Below are positions 23,544-35,705 of a stretch of DNA of 64,000 nt, one piece after another. The notes below the pieces were generated by a model. It did no database searches. It was not told where the DNA came from and saw nothing but the letters and a program-made list of their open reading frames with translations. Location of the stretch: assembly GCA_021234155.1 (NCBI GenBank), contig JAJEKV010000018.1, positions 14,454,925-14,518,924 on the forward strand, read 5' to 3'. The position numbers and the translations under genes were made by a program. The DNA comes from Isoetes taiwanensis. Taxonomy: Eukaryota > Streptophyta > Lycopodiopsida > Isoetales > Isoetaceae. Each line of letters begins with the position of its first letter. Position 1 is the first letter of the stretch.

Positions 23544-25485
23544 TGTTGACCCTCAACCTGGCTAGAGAGTCAAACACAATAAGCCAACTTGAAATTATGC
23601 TCAAGTTGGGGTTAGAACCTCCAGATCACTTAAGGTTATCAGTCTATACAAGAATTTTTTGGAGAAAAAGCTCAAATATCAAATGCTCATACCTTTTCCA
23701 ATTCAGAAATAAGGGATCCTCACTCAAATTGATGTAGTTGGTATAGATGAATTGGTTTCTGAGGTCAAATGATTGTGACTGGTGTAGAAAAGTTATAGGC
23801 ATGCAATGGAAAAAATCTTGACCGAGTCTGAGCTCAAATCTGTGAGATATTCAATCTCAAAGTTGAGTCAATTTTTGGTCAATATCAGTCAAAATCACAG
23901 ACAGATCTCAGAATTTTGGAACTTGAGTTACAGGGGGAGTTTTGAGAAATTTCAAAACCAAAGTGGAATGTAAGTTTCAAGGATGTGGGGCAGATAATCA
24001 AATCATATTTTGAATCACTAAAACTATTTTTTTTGCACTGTTTTATGAATAACAGTCTAAAATCATGTCAGACAGAATGCAAAAAAATTATAACTTGAGT
24101 TTGGAGTGATTTTTTCTCGAACTTTTTGTGCACACAGGTGCAAATATAATTGGAAAAGAGGGGCAACTGGTCATATGCAAGAATGAATTGTAGAATATCT
24201 TACTGTAAAGATGTTTTCAAGGCAGGAATACTAGGAAACATGACAGTCAAATTTTTTAACACTTGGCAGGCAATTTTCATTGACGTGAAGGTAATACAAG
24301 ATGGATATAGGTTATAAGATCATAAATCAATCATCAGAGAATCTCAAAAGGTCATGTAATAACATCATAATAGGGTAATCAGTCCAATTTTCTCAAATCA
24401 AACTGTGGAATGCTCAGAAACTTCATGAACGTCTTCAAATCATGCTCAGCATGTATCAATGTTGAGGTTTGATGCGTCTGGGCCTTCAAAAATCTTCTGT
24501 CAATGTTTTCCCGGTATATAAGTTTAGATTTGATGGTTCCGGCATCTAAGAGCTTAAATTTAGGCTTAATATGATGCTTAAGGGCGGGAATACAAAAATA
24601 GATAGTTTTCAAAGCTCAAGGATTCCATTCCGGCGTGATTCGAGTAGGTTTCCAGGTTTAGGGTTGTTCAACAGTATTTTTCCAGAAATCTCGCGATATA
24701 GTGGCCGTATTTTTTGGGTATAAACTAGGAATATGCTGTATTTCGCAATTTTGAAAAGCTGGGCTATGGTTTAAAAGGTACCCCATAAAATAGTTGGGAA
24801 GTTTTGATCATTTGGGGCAATGATAACCCTAATATTTTAGGAATATGCTAGGTTTAGATACCATGATTGGAATATTCCATGGGGTATATGTGTGACATGG
24901 ATACTTAGGGCCCAATGGTGAATGAAGCATAGGGGTATAAGAAATTGCAAACAAGAGTTAGCCTAGGGGCATTTGCAAGGGTGTGACATGGGTAATGAAA
25001 ATGAGACAAAAGATATGAAATGGGAAGAACATCTCTTGGGGGGAATAGAATGCATTAGAGAAAAAGGATTTTGGCAAAGCATGATGTGATTTGCAAAAAG
25101 TGAGCAAGGGAGAATATAGGTATAAGGGAAATATGACTAGGAAAATTTCAAAAGGGGGTAGGAATATGGATAAAAAATGGCTAAGGGGTGGAACCAAGTA
25201 CCATGGAATCTTCCAAACTTTAACTTCCAATCTTCAAAAAGCATCTTCCAATCTTCTTAACCCAGGATCTTATAAAGCATCTTTTTGACTAACTTTGACC
25301 TCAAATGGAATACCTTCCATGAAAGTTGACCTTGAATATTTGTGTTGACCTTTGAAGATAGATATTGTTTGACCTCCACATCAATGTTGACTACCAAGCT
25401 CTTCTTTGACTTAATCTTCAAAAATGACTTGTCCTAACTTCAATGCATAAACCATCAATTAGTATGTTGCCCTTTGGGGGCAACA
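23544..25485 (-). repeat. Element E 5' LTR (1942 bp)
   Basis: On the plus strand it runs from TGTTGACCCTCAACCTGG to TTTGGGGGCAACA. In element orientation it begins with an inverted repeat TGTTGCCC/CCAAA/GGGCAACA. It shares blocks with the A and C LTRs (CTCAAGTTGGGGTTAGAACC, GATCACTTAAGG) but is diverged, so it is an older insertion. Confidence 0.85.
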
Positions 25486-26935
25486 ACAGCGATACCTCGA
25501 CACTCCACAACAAACTCAAAGAAAAACTGCAACTCTACTGCTGTACAAACCGACCATCACCATCTACAACACCCAAGAAGTCCCGCCAAATGACAAACTT
25601 TCGCTCTACTAATCCCGGGAACACCAGAAAGCTTTAAAATAGCTTGTACCGAGTCGAGGAATCGGAGAGGCTGCAGCAGTCTGAATCCCCCGAAGATCCA
25701 CAACAACCGCCCGCTTCCAAATCAGCCACACCAACCAAGCCACGACAGATGCAAGGTTTGTTTGCCGCAAGAGCGCCAAGCACCGAGATACACATGAAGC
25801 GGCAAATCTGGCGGCTAGTCAATCTCACGAAACAGAGCCCTAACCCAATCCCGGCAGCACGCAAGTGAGGGCATAAAACCGCACAATGCTCCACGGTCTC
25901 ACGATGAAGGCCACAACAAGGGCGTAGAGGGCTCATACCCAAAATAAACCCGATCACAAAGGCATTCACCCCGATACAAATGCGGTGCACCACCGCCATA
26001 GAAGCACCCTAACCTTCTGTGGGGAAGTGAGCTCCATGTCCACGCCCAAACCGAAGCGCCATCGAGAACCCTGAAGTTGCGAGACCACTTGCTCACGAAG
26101 GGGGCAAAGTGTCATGAATAGCCAGCACCCGGTAACAAGACCGCACAAAACAAGAAGACACAAAATCCGGATGAACCTTCCAAACCTGCACCACCACATC
26201 ATCCTGAGGGACTATAGGTATGTGTAGCAGAATACTCCCCGCCACTTGTTCCTAGATAGCCCGGTCACTGCCCCTCAGGCGAAGCTAGCTGACCACCCCA
26301 ATATCAATCCCCCAAGGTGAGCACAGCAGCTCACCTCCAACGGGCCTGCGTCTGAGCATACACGGTGGCAGCCAAGGGCAAGTGCGCAGGGGGTAGAGGA
26401 ACCCACAAGAAAGGAGAAGAGTGGTGATAAACTGAGGCATATCTAGCTGGAAGAGTACATGCACATGATCCCAAGCCCGCAACACCCCCGTGAGAAAAAG
26501 GGATGCATGTGGGAAAGGCCGGAGACCATACAACAGTGCCCAGGGCAATCCACATGCACAGACGGCTTCCCAAACGCCACACAATGGCGAAGAGACTGCA
26601 ACAACAGCGCCGCACCAGGAGAAGATGCTCCATCCTGCAGAATGCTCCAAACAAACTTGGAGACCAACACCTTACTATGCAGTGCCAAATCCAGAATGGC
26701 CAAGCCCCCATCCTCCCGGGGGCGGAGACACTTCCACCAAGCCACTTTAACAACCGCCCCTTCATCATCCCCGCCGCACACAAAATTTCGAACAATCTTA
26801 TCCAAAGCATGTATCTTACCCTCAGGAGCTAATATCGCAGATGTTGTATACATATGTGTGCTACAAAGTACTGACTTGGCAATAGTAATCCTACCTGCCA
26901 TGGACAACTTGCTACTTGGTTTCATATCATTTTGA
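25486..26935 (-). mobile_element. LINE (non-LTR retrotransposon) 3' fragment
   Basis: G+C-rich minus-strand coding remnant. From 26925 it reads KLSMAGRITIAKSVLCSTHM, then IVRNFVCGG, AWWKCLRPREDGGLAILDL and SKFVWSILQDG. This is the order of the RT thumb and post-RT region of plant L1-type LINEs. After frameshifts, 26202-25966 gives QKVRVLLWRWCTAFVSG, and 25999-25634 gives CCGLHRETVEHCAVLCP, a zf-RVT-like Cys/His motif. The catalytic RT core and endonuclease are absent (5' truncation at about 26935, common for LINEs). Several frame breaks make it a dead copy. It abuts the E LTR. Confidence 0.75.
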
Positions 26936-27971
26936 ACTTTTATATTATGATTTTTTGGAGGATATCATAGAGTAAGTTTTGCTCTATATGGGAAATATTA
27001 ATCATTATACCTAAGATTGAGATCAAAAGTGAAAGTCCAAACGTCAAATTCAAGGCCAGCCAATATTTTTATGGGATGGAGGAGGAACTTGTCAGTTGCT
27101 TATATGTCAAATATTAGCTCAAAATGCATTTTCCTATAAAATTCGTTGTATTCAAACTATAACTGCCTTCTGGGAACCATAATTGGTTTTGAGGAGGCAG
27201 AAAGCAGTTTTGACCCTGTCATGTTTGAATGGCCCTATCTTCCTCACAGACTTCGGATTGATATGTGGTTTTTTGTCTCGTTTTCCCTATCTCGTGTAAA
27301 AAAATATCATGGTAATAAAAAAACTTGAAAAAATTGTCTTGTCGAGACAGTTTGACTTTATGTAAACATGAAGAACTTGACCCCCCTGAGTTTGGTAGAG
27401 CATAATTTACAAGAATGGAGGTATATGTATTTTTAGGTATTTTTCTAGTGGACCATGACTGTCGTATATGAACTTCTAGGAAGGGTTCGAATAGATTTTG
27501 CACAATCGATTATATATGAATTTTAAAGTGCTGTAAATAGACCATTTCTGGTCCATCACCTGACCACTCTAGTGTTAAGCTAGGTATTGTTTTTGGATGA
27601 GCAATGATGGCATAGATGGTTGTTTAGGAACTAACCATCATCCAATTAAAATTGGAATTATGTCAACTCCAAAATCACGCCAACTTGCTGTTGTCTTCTG
27701 GGGGGGTTTGTTTTTTTTTTAATCTTTTTTTTTTAGACTTGATGAATAATATAAGGTTGCAATTCCATATGTCGTCTCAGATGCGAATTGAAATATGCAA
27801 AAATGAAGGACAAGATGCTAAGATAGATGACACCAAAATTGAAGAGCATTGAGATGAAAATAATAGATTTGATAATAACATATTACACTATTTGCGAGAC
27901 AATTGGAGACTCAAAATTATGGATACATGACACAAATATCATACAAAAATATCATATATTCCAATAGAATA
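26936..27971. other. No recognisable feature
   Basis: A+T-rich, with homopolymer T and A runs near 27710-27735. No ORF with a family signature. Confidence 0.5.
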
Positions 27972-28608
27972 TTAAGGGATCAATCCATGTTTTTCCACGT
28001 ATCTAACAAGATGTGGTTCCATGTCAGCCGTTCTATCTAGTTCTGGGTGTGAATATACCACTTCACGCACTATCATCCCCATAGCCAAATTATTCATAAT
28101 AGACATAAACTTCACCAGAAAATCATCTGTCACAGAAATTTTTGGATCATAAGATGGTGGATTCAGGACCTGCGTTTGATTTTAGAAGCATTTGAGAGCA
28201 TCATCATTCACTATGATTATATCATCCTTATTCTCGATACCAAGTTCGTCCATCATGTTACTCAAGTGTTTGATGAAGATAGGCTTGCATGTTGGATCCT
28301 TGGGATTAGTGAACTTCACACATTTGTGTTGATCCCAAAAGGTCAACCAATGTCTACCCATTTCCCCCAGTGCCTCCACAGTATCCTTGATGTTCCGGAG
28401 TTCCATGAATGACCAAATACCAACTCGAAATAACCTAAATGCCTCATCTAGCATCTCCTTCAAGTGCGGCCGTGGATAGATCCATTTGGAATTTGATTCT
28501 ACTGGTGTCTGATGAAACTGGTCTCTAGCCACTTTATTTTTCAGAAAAGTCTTACAAATAACTCCGTTTAGGTCGAACACCATAACCTTCTTAAAAATGC
28601 AAGGGAAG
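27972..28608 (-). pseudogene. FCP1/NIF-like HAD-domain exon (last exon)
   Basis: A splice acceptor (TTTCAG) at 28609-28610 opens an exon in the correct phase with the donor at 28843. It reads KKVMVFDLNGVICKTFLKN, YPRPHLKEML, FRVGIWSFMELRNI and IIIVNDDALKC, the order of FCP1/NIF-type phosphatase domains. The usual DxDxT nucleophile motif is DLNGV here, with Asn in the position of the general acid, so activity is doubtful. One in-frame TAA at about 28183 interrupts the frame, which then stays open to a TAA at 27972 (about 70 more codons, NPPSYDP...YVEKHGLIP). Either a decayed gene or one base error. Confidence 0.55.
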
Positions 28609-28843
28609 CTGAAACATCAAACATGTATTTGGTTAGCAAGACATGATTAACATGCACACCCTTATATTATACATTGCAACAATACAAACGCGCCAGACGT
28701 GAATTGAGTTAGGCTTAATCAAATCGCGCTCGGCATGATTTAGTCTGACAATGAAATGTAATCAAAGCACGCTTGGTGCAATTTAATTCAAACTGAAGAT
28801 AAATTAAATCACGCATGACGCAATTTCATCTGCAAGGCCATAC
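28609..28843 (-). other. Intron of the FCP1-like gene
   Basis: GTATGG donor at 28843 and TTTGATGTTTCAG acceptor at 28609 join GAT-AG to C-TTC in frame. The intron is A+T-rich with short AATCACGCATG-type repeats. Confidence 0.5.
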
Positions 28844-29850
28844 CTATCATCCTCAGTTTCGTTGTCATCGTCGGCGTCATTCTCCCCTTCGCCACCCTTA
28901 ATCTTCGTGCTCTTCTGACTGTTAGAATTGTTATTTTCTATTAGTTCCTCTACGTTCTTCACAACTGACATTATTGTATTGTTGATTTGGCAAACCTGAG
29001 AATCACTAGAGTCGCTTGGGTTATCAATGGCCCCTTCTCTCTCGGTTGCCTTATCAATTAAGTCCCTGTTAACTTGTGAATCCATTGTATTGTTGGTTGC
29101 ATCACCTGCAAGGGAGGCAAGGATCTCCCCATGTTCTATATTATCACATTACTTTGAGCAGCCAGTTTAGCAGCCAGTTGCTCGTTACTTTTCTTATCAG
29201 GCTACGGATTACTGGTTCTCTCATCGGAACCATCATCCATCTTTGAGTTGGACAAGTCCACGAGGCTTTTGATTGCAGAAAATTTCAGGTTGCCATAAGG
29301 GCCTTTAGGAGATTTGGCAAGTACATGCATGACGAATGGTTCAAGAAAGTCTTTTGCCTGCTCATCACTCACAAAACAGTGACATCTTCTAACACCCATA
29401 AGAGCCTCTCAGGCAATATAACCTCCAACATGAAGCTCCTAGCACATTGTGTCAATTGGAGCAAAGATGGGGGGAAACCATTTTTATTTAAGGGGCCCTT
29501 CTCCTTAGTTAGTAGCTCGTACTTGATTTCACCACTTAGGGGAGGGTCTCGATCCTCATCGTCTTCTGACTCATCATATTCCTGGTCCTAATCCTGATCC
29601 GTATGATAGAATATAGTTGTTAAGTCTGGAACATTCCCATGCACTGCTATTGTCACCCTTGGCCTTAGCGTTATCATATTCCTCGTCTGACAGCATGGAT
29701 ATCATAATGAAGATCACATTTGCCATCTTTCGTGCTGTTCGCAACTCATTATCCCTAACATCATATATTAGGCATCCCTCCCTAATAACTTTCAGGCACT
29801 CTAGATCAGGGAATAAATTACTAATCCCATACTTTAGATTAGCCTAAATA
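28844..29850 (-). pseudogene. Upstream coding part of the FCP1-like gene, decayed
   Basis: Open segments in several frames read on the minus strand in a consistent order. An N-terminal-side stretch (29.83-29.6 kb) has GCLIYDVRDNELRTARKMAN. An acidic segment EYDESEDDEDRDPP is followed by GEIKYELLTKEKG (29.59-29.40 kb). Then come FVSDEQAKDFLEPFVMHVLA (29.40-29.21 kb), and an acidic, Asn-rich stretch ending NDADDDNETEDDR at the donor (29.11-28.84 kb). Stops and shifts separate them; two stops are TAG where neighbouring repeats carry CAG. I recognise no domain here. It was probably one gene with the downstream HAD exon, now broken. Confidence 0.45.
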
Positions 29851-30004
29851 ACTTTGGCTAAAGTAGCAAAAAATTGATCACCAAAGTTTCTTTATTTTGG
29901 CTAATTAATTTTTTATCTCCCACTTTCTTATGTTTGGCTAGATTTTGAACATTGTTATATGCAAAGTTTCTATCATTTGGCTATTTTTGCACAAATTCAA
30001 GACC
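29851..30004. repeat. A+T-rich spacer with reiterated TTTGGCTA
   Basis: CTTTGGCTAAAG, TTTTGGCTAATT, GTTTGGCTAGAT and ATTTGGCTATTT occur within 130 bases, between the decayed gene and element D. It resembles A+T-rich MITE sequence, but no paired termini were found. Confidence 0.35.
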
Positions 30005-31488
30005 ACAATTTAGCCAGATGCACTGTTAAAGAATATTTTGCCAAACAAGAGAGGGAAAAGAAGTCTGAGGCAACTCCTCATGTAAGATTTGCAGAGCCTA
30101 CTAGCTCTATAAGGTTTGTACAAGCTACAGAGATGCCAAAGACTGAAGAAGTGATGGTGGTACAAACCAGAAGTATGGGAGATTCCTATAAACCTGCTGA
30201 GCCTACCAAGTTTGTTCCAGAGCATTTTAGGAGATCAGCACTGCCACCACCACCTGTTATGGAAGCCCCTCCTCAAGAAATAGCTCCACCTCCCCAACAA
30301 AAATATGGTAAGAAAGATCATGACTTTGATGAGTTGGATGTTTTACTAAAAAATTCCAAAGTAAGTGTGGACCTATTTACATTGTTAAAGATTGCACCTG
30401 GTTATAGGAAAAAGTTACTACAACAAACTACTTTTAGTGAAGCAGTAGCTTGTGTAGGTGTTGCAAATGCCACTAATCTTATTCTGGCCCAAAATGAAGA
30501 GGATCTAGGTGCCTTTATGTGCTCAGCAACTCTAGGAGGTTATTCTTTTTCCAATGTGTTGTTAGATGGAGGCTCACCTTTAAATATCATGCCTTATCAT
30601 GTTATGAAAAAATGTGGGCTCGAGATAGATAAAAGGTCATCCGTTTTGTTAAAATCTTTTTCTAATGCTAAGATAGCACCAGTTGGAATTGTGACCAAGG
30701 TCCCTGTTAACACTGAAGGCATTGTTGTAGCTGCCAATTTTGTTGTTGTTGCTTTTGAAGATCTAGGAGAAGATGCAGACATATATGATCTCTTGCTGGG
30801 AAGGAGGTGGATGGCTACAGTTGATGCTAGGCCAATCTGGTCTGAAGGGAGATGCACCATTTCAAATGGCACTCAAGTGGCCACAATCTATAACCAAGAT
30901 GGTTCTTATGGCTTTAATGACGAGGTACATTTTATCAAAGAAATGCTTATAGAAGAACCACTAGGATCCTATAGTCTAGCAACTCCTAGCACAAAGAAAA
31001 TTGAGTTGATTCCTTTAATTAGAGAGTATGCACTACCCTCTGAAGATGGCAGAAGAGGTTGTTTATGGTTTGATGGAGGAATATCAAAGAAATTGAATGT
31101 AGCTTCATCTGCAGCTATATTAAAAGATACTGCCAATAAACTTTTGGCTAAGGTAGGAAGGATTTTTCCCCAAATAACTTCTAATGTAGCAGAATACAAG
31201 GCTTTGATTGCAGGTCTCCAGGAAGCTAGAACTATGGATATTTCAATTATACATATCTATGGGGATTCACAGTTAGTCTGCAGACAGGTAAATGGTGAAT
31301 ATCAAGCCAAGAATGCTAATATGGAGCTCCAGAGAAACCAGGTAATGGGAATGCTTGCTCATTTTACCTCTTGGGAAATTACTCATATCCCAAGGGAGCG
31401 AGAATTGGGAAGTCGATGCTTTGTCTTGAGAGATACTTTGATGACTTATTTATCCGAGGGAGCTATACCTGGAGGAAGATTTCGATGA
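30005..31488 (+). pseudogene. pol: Element D Pol: protease and accessory RNase H
   Basis: One long frame covers the linker (SMGDSYKPAE, IAPPPQQKYGKKDHD), the aspartic protease region (VLLDGGSPLNIMPYHVM to YDLLLGRRWMATVDARP) and the accessory RNase H (CLWFDGGISKKLNVASSA, SNVAEYKALIAGLQ, IHIYGDSQLVCRQ). The last catalytic segment is damaged: GAGCAGAATTGG of sister copies is GAGCGAGAATTGG here, shifting the frame just before the final Asp. Protease would cut Gag-Pol. RNase H would remove the RNA template during reverse transcription. Confidence 0.8.
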
Positions 31489-31489
31489 G

Positions 31490-32700
31490 GATGAGGCTAA
31501 GGAGCTCATCCCATACTAGTTATAAATGCATCCCGGAAAAGGCAATCAATGAAGTTATAATCAACAAGCATGGCGGGGAAAGAACGCTTTTTTTTGTGGG
31601 AGATCTTTTTGACACACAAAATAAGGAAGAGATCAATAAATTCTTTGAAGAGAGAAGTGATGTGTTTGCTTGGGATTATTCTGAGCTTATTGGTATCAAA
31701 GAGGAGGTATGTCAATTTGAAATTAAAATTAAGGAAGGGTGTAAGCCTGTCTTCCAGAAGTTAAGAAGAATAAATGCTTCACTTTTAGATCTAATCAAAG
31801 ATGAATTGCATAAGATGTTGGATGCAGGTGTCATTGTAGAGATCATCAACCCTGAATGGGTATCCTGCATTGTTCCAGTGGAAAAAAAGAATGGAACTTT
31901 GAGAATTTGCATAGATTATCGAGATTTGAACAAAGCCACTATAAAAGATTGTTATCCCTTGCCTTTTTTGGAAGAAATTCTATATCTTTGTTGCAGGGGA
32001 AAGACATGTACTCATTTTTGGATGGTTTTTCTGGGTTCAACCAGATTAGTATCAAAGAGGAAGACCAGCCAAAGACTTCATTTATCACTCCCTGGGGTAC
32101 TTATGCTATGAAAAGAATGCCATTTGGCCTAATGAATGCCCCAGCTACCTTCCAAAGAGCAATGGATGTCATTTTCAAAACCATGGCTGCTGAAGAATTT
32201 AGAGTGTATTTGGATGACCTTTGCTTGGGTTCTCATGCTAATAACCATGTGGAATTGCTTGCAAAAAATCATTCTTTATCACGCAGACTTCAGGAGTCAA
32301 TCTAAATCCAAAAAAATGCATCTTTTTTGCATCCAAAGGACGGTATCCAGCCAAGGTATTCAAGTTGCTCAAGATAAGGTTGAAGCTCTCAAAAAACTGG
32401 TACCCCCCAAGAATTTGAAGCAGGTTAAGAGTTTCATTGGTATGACAAGTTTCCTTAGGATGTATATTCCAAATTTTGCTCATATCTTAAGTCCTATCTC
32501 TAGGTTGACCAGGATAGGGAAGTTTTCTAAATCTGAAAGCAAGCACATACCTATCACATGGACTCCAGAGTGCCAAGAAGCTTTTGACTTTCTTATTTTA
32601 TCCATATGTGAAGCTACCCTTTTAAAAAAACCAGATTTGAGCCTGCCATTTGAGGTTTATATCACTGTTACTAAAAAGGCTATAGGTTTAGCCATTTTTT
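31490..32700 (+). pseudogene. pol: Element D Pol: reverse transcriptase (frameshifted)
   Basis: Frames 31371-32111, 31856-32305 and 32136-32708 together cover RT: the lead-in FFEERSDVFAWDYSELIGI, GTLRICIDYRDLNKATIKDC, FLDGFSGFNQI (first Asp), PFGLMNAPATFQRAMD, and RVYLDDLCLG with the YxDD catalytic pair. At least three shifts break it. Most fall where sister copies carry CTG or CAG, for example TATGCTGTTGCAGG replaced by TATCTTTGTTGCAGGGG. Confidence 0.75.
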
Positions 32701-33345
32701 TGGGATAAGCACACCATAGTTTTTGCAAGCAAGCAATGGTCGCTCTTGAAGAAAGATATACCGGAATAGAAAAAAGTCTTTGCTTTGCTCTCATGTTCCT
32801 CATCAATAGGCGGGGGGGCACCTACTTCGAAAAAGCCAAGTTCAAGTTCATATGAAGCAAAATCCAATGGGATTGCTATTTGGTAAGGCAACTAATAAAC
32901 CAAAGATCCAGAGGTGGACTTGTAAGCTGCAAAGTTATGATATTTCTGTAAAAGAGTTGCACTTGACACGAAATCCTAGCCTCTACTTGCCTTATATATT
33001 TTTTGATCATGAGGATGAATTGAATACTACTGACACTTCATTTGCAGTAGCACATTTGGAAATAACTCAGGGAGATCAAGCCCAAGGAGGATGGCAGCAA
33101 CCTATTAGGGATTTTTTGCAACATGGATTCACTTCTCCAAACCTCACTCCAAGTCAGAAAAGAAGACTTAAGGACAAGTGCAGACAATTCAAGCTGATAG
33201 AAAATATCCTATGCAAAGTCAACAGAGATGGAATCTTGCTGAGGTGTGTAAGTGAAGAAGAATCTGCCTTGATCATTAAAGAGATGCATAAAGGTATCTG
33301 TGGGGGACATTTTGCTGGGGATACCATTGCAAAAAAGATTCTCAG
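32700..33345 (+). pseudogene. pol: Element D Pol: degenerate RNase H and integrase N-terminus
   Basis: Frame 32852-33421 reads HMKQNPMGLLFGKATNKPK, SYDISVKELHLTRNPSLYLP, then the integrase finger EMHKGICGGHFAGDT and stops being element D at 33345, just after KKILS. From there the frame reads into the LTR of B, producing a meaningless fusion. The second half of the HHCC finger and the whole DDE core are absent. Confidence 0.75.
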
Positions 33346-33751
33346 TGTTGAAGGTGTTCCTGGCAAAACCTTCAACCTCAGTGGTTTAGAACCTCCAGGT
33401 TGCTTAAGGCAACCACTCTGAGTGCAAAGATTCCAGAAAAAAAATGCACAAAAGTTCACTAGGAGTGTGTTTCCCTGAAGACAAAAAAGTTTGCTTCACA
33501 AAATAACTTGCAGAATGTGATCTATGAAGCTATGGGTGTGGGTATCTCTCCTCAAGATGCTCAACACTTGACACTAACAGACTGCAAAAACTCAGCGAGG
33601 TCAGAGCAGGCTAGATAGGCCAAGATCAGATCACTGACCCAGTCAATTTTTGGTCAATATCCCCAGCAGTAAGCTGAAATTTGGAACTCGATATTGGCAA
33701 TGAATTTTCTGGAGTTACCAGCGCTATTCTTCTCAGATTTGTCTGCACACC
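33346..33751 (-). repeat. Element B 3' LTR, segment 1
   Basis: Matches 60605-60996 with small differences (an extra CTTAAGGCAACCACT-like insert near 33403). It ends at ACACC (33747-33751), the target duplication of element C. Confidence 0.85.
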
Positions 33752-35663
33752 TGTTGCCCTCAAAGGGCAACATGCTAATTGTGGTCTATGCATTCAAACT
33801 AGGTCAATTTACTTTAGAAGACTAGGTCAAAGTTTGGAAGACCCTTGGCATTTAACATTGATATGGAGGTCAAAGGATGTTCCTTCTTCAGATCAACAAG
33901 TGCTCGAGGTTCAAATTTGCATGAGGTACTTTATTTGAGGTCAAAATGCTTAGTCAAAAAGTATGCTCTAGAAGATTCTGGGTTATGAAGTTTGGAAGAC
34001 ATTTTTTGAAGATTGGAAGTCAAAGAGTTTGGAAGACCCCATGGTGCTTGATTTTATCCCTTAGCCATTCTCATCCAATCATTGTTCATATTCTATCTCT
34101 ATCCATTGAGATTTTCTAGCCATTTCTTCCCACACCCATACCCTCCTTTTTGTTTACCCTTGCCTACCTTATTTTGCCTTACCCAAATTTTCCTTTCTCC
34201 ATTACATCCACATTCCCCCATTGCCTCTATACTTTCTCACTTCATATGACATTTGTTTTTGCAAATTTCCCTAGCCAAGACCCTTTTGCAAGTCCTTACC
34301 ATTATGCCATGCCACTTGTATACTTTATGGAATATTCTTGACCATTATGCCCAAGGACTTAGCATATTCCCAAAGAAAAATTAGGGTTGCCATTGCTAAA
34401 GTGATCCACCTCTTCAATTTTCTATAAGTGACCTTTTAAAACCATGGCCTAGCTTTGCAAAAATAAAAAATACAGCATATTCCATGGATATACGGGCAAA
34501 AAATACGAAATCGTATCGCGCTATTTCTGAGAAAATACAGCCAAGAACCCTAAATTTCTGCTTCCACCTCGAATCTCGCCGGATTTGGCACCAGAGCCCT
34601 CGGAATCTACCTATTTTGACCTTCCCACTCTTTATGAACCGAATAAACCCATCAATCAAGGCTAAGATTAAGCAAACATTTGAAAACTAAGATAAAAACA
34701 TGGGATTCGACAAAAGGATTTTCTTGAAGGCCCAGAAGCGTACAAACCTTACTGTGATCATTGCTGAGCATGACTGGAAGGATTTTGGAAGTCTCTGAGT
34801 ACTCCCCGATCAAGTCACAAGAGATTTGGTTGGAAATTATCTATTGAAACTTTTTATTGACCTGAAGTTGATTTTGAAGTACTGAATTATTATTATCCAA
34901 CATTATTATGATTGATTTACATTCCTATCAATGAAATTTGATGCCTATCTGAAGAAATTATCTCTGTTATGATCCTTTACAATTTTTCCTCTGTTCAAAA
35001 TTTTATAGAAAATCCCTGAGTACTTTTGATTACCTTTGACCCATTTGCCATCAATCCTTGAAGCATCTGGAACCTATATGCCTTAAAAAATCCAAAAAAT
35101 CCCACTCACAACTTGAGTTAGAAATTTTTGCACTCTGTTTTGACTATTCTTGATTGTATTTTGCCAAATCCAGTCACAAAAATTACTTTTGCTTATCCAG
35201 ATGACAATCTGACCATTTGCCTAGATTCCTTATCACCATTAAAGCACATTTGCTTTGGAGATTCTCAACAACTCGTCCGGCAACTCAAAATTCCAATCTC
35301 GATCAATTGTTTTCAGATTTTGACTGCTATTGACCAAATTTTTGATCGCACTTTGAGCTCGAATAACTCACAAACTATATTTCGACTTGGTGGAAGCTTT
35401 ACCATTGAGTACCTACATCTTTTCTCGACTAAGTCTACAGTGGTTGACTCAAAAATCGATTTGCATATCAATACCACAACTGTTTTGACAAAGGTGTCAA
35501 TTTAAAATGAGAAAGGTACAAAACTTCAAGTTTTGGACTTATCATTGAAATTTGCTTGCATAGATTGATCACCTTAAGTGATCTGGAGGTTCTAACCCCA
35601 ATTTGAGTGAAAGCTCAAATTGGTTCCTTGTGGTTGATCCTTAAGCCGGGTTTAGGGTCAACA
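33752..35663 (+). repeat. Element C 5' LTR (1912 bp)
   Basis: TGTTGCCC...GGGTCAACA. The first 21 bases form an inverted repeat (8-bp arms TGTTGCCC/GGGCAACA around TCAAA). Compared with the 3' LTR, differences cluster at CTG/CAG, e.g. TCTGATC to TCGATC and GTCTGGC to GTCCGGC (35270-35510). Confidence 0.92.
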
Positions 35664-35666
35664 TTT

Positions 35667-35684
35667 TGGAGGTTCTACCGAGAT
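35667..35684 (+). promoter_or_regulatory. Element C primer-binding site, tRNA-Gln
   Basis: TGGAGGTTCTACCGAGAT begins 3 bases after the LTR. It is complementary to a tRNA-Gln 3' end (ATCTCGGTAGAACCTCCA) as I recall that tRNA. Confidence 0.8.
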
Positions 35685-35705
35685 ATCTACTGGATTTTCG
35701 AACTC

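Larger units (their letters stand above)
22200..25485 (-). mobile_element. Ty3/gypsy element E, 3'-truncated
   Basis: In minus orientation it holds a complete 5' LTR (23544-25485), a tRNA-Gln primer site, gag and the beginning of pol. Homology to the other elements stops at about 22200, just before the protease, in the conserved LLKNSKV stretch. Everything downstream (protease to 3' LTR) is missing and replaced by unrelated sequence, so no target duplication can be read. It belongs to the same family as A, C and D, and its LTR size (1942 bp) is like that of C. Confidence 0.85.
30005..33345 (+). mobile_element. Ty3/gypsy element D, truncated at both ends
   Basis: Same family as A and C. Homology begins inside the last zinc knuckle (ARCTVKEYFAKQ) and runs through protease, accessory RNase H, RT, degenerate RNase H and the integrase zinc finger. 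It is cut at GATTCTCAG (33345) by the left LTR of B. The continuation of its integrase is not found to the right of B. There is no LTR, so age and target site are unknown. Confidence 0.85.

Noticed and set aside
34150-34690. Identical ORFs at 34150-34690 and 42417-42957
   Set aside because: They are the two LTR copies of element C; duplication reflects the LTRs, not a gene family.
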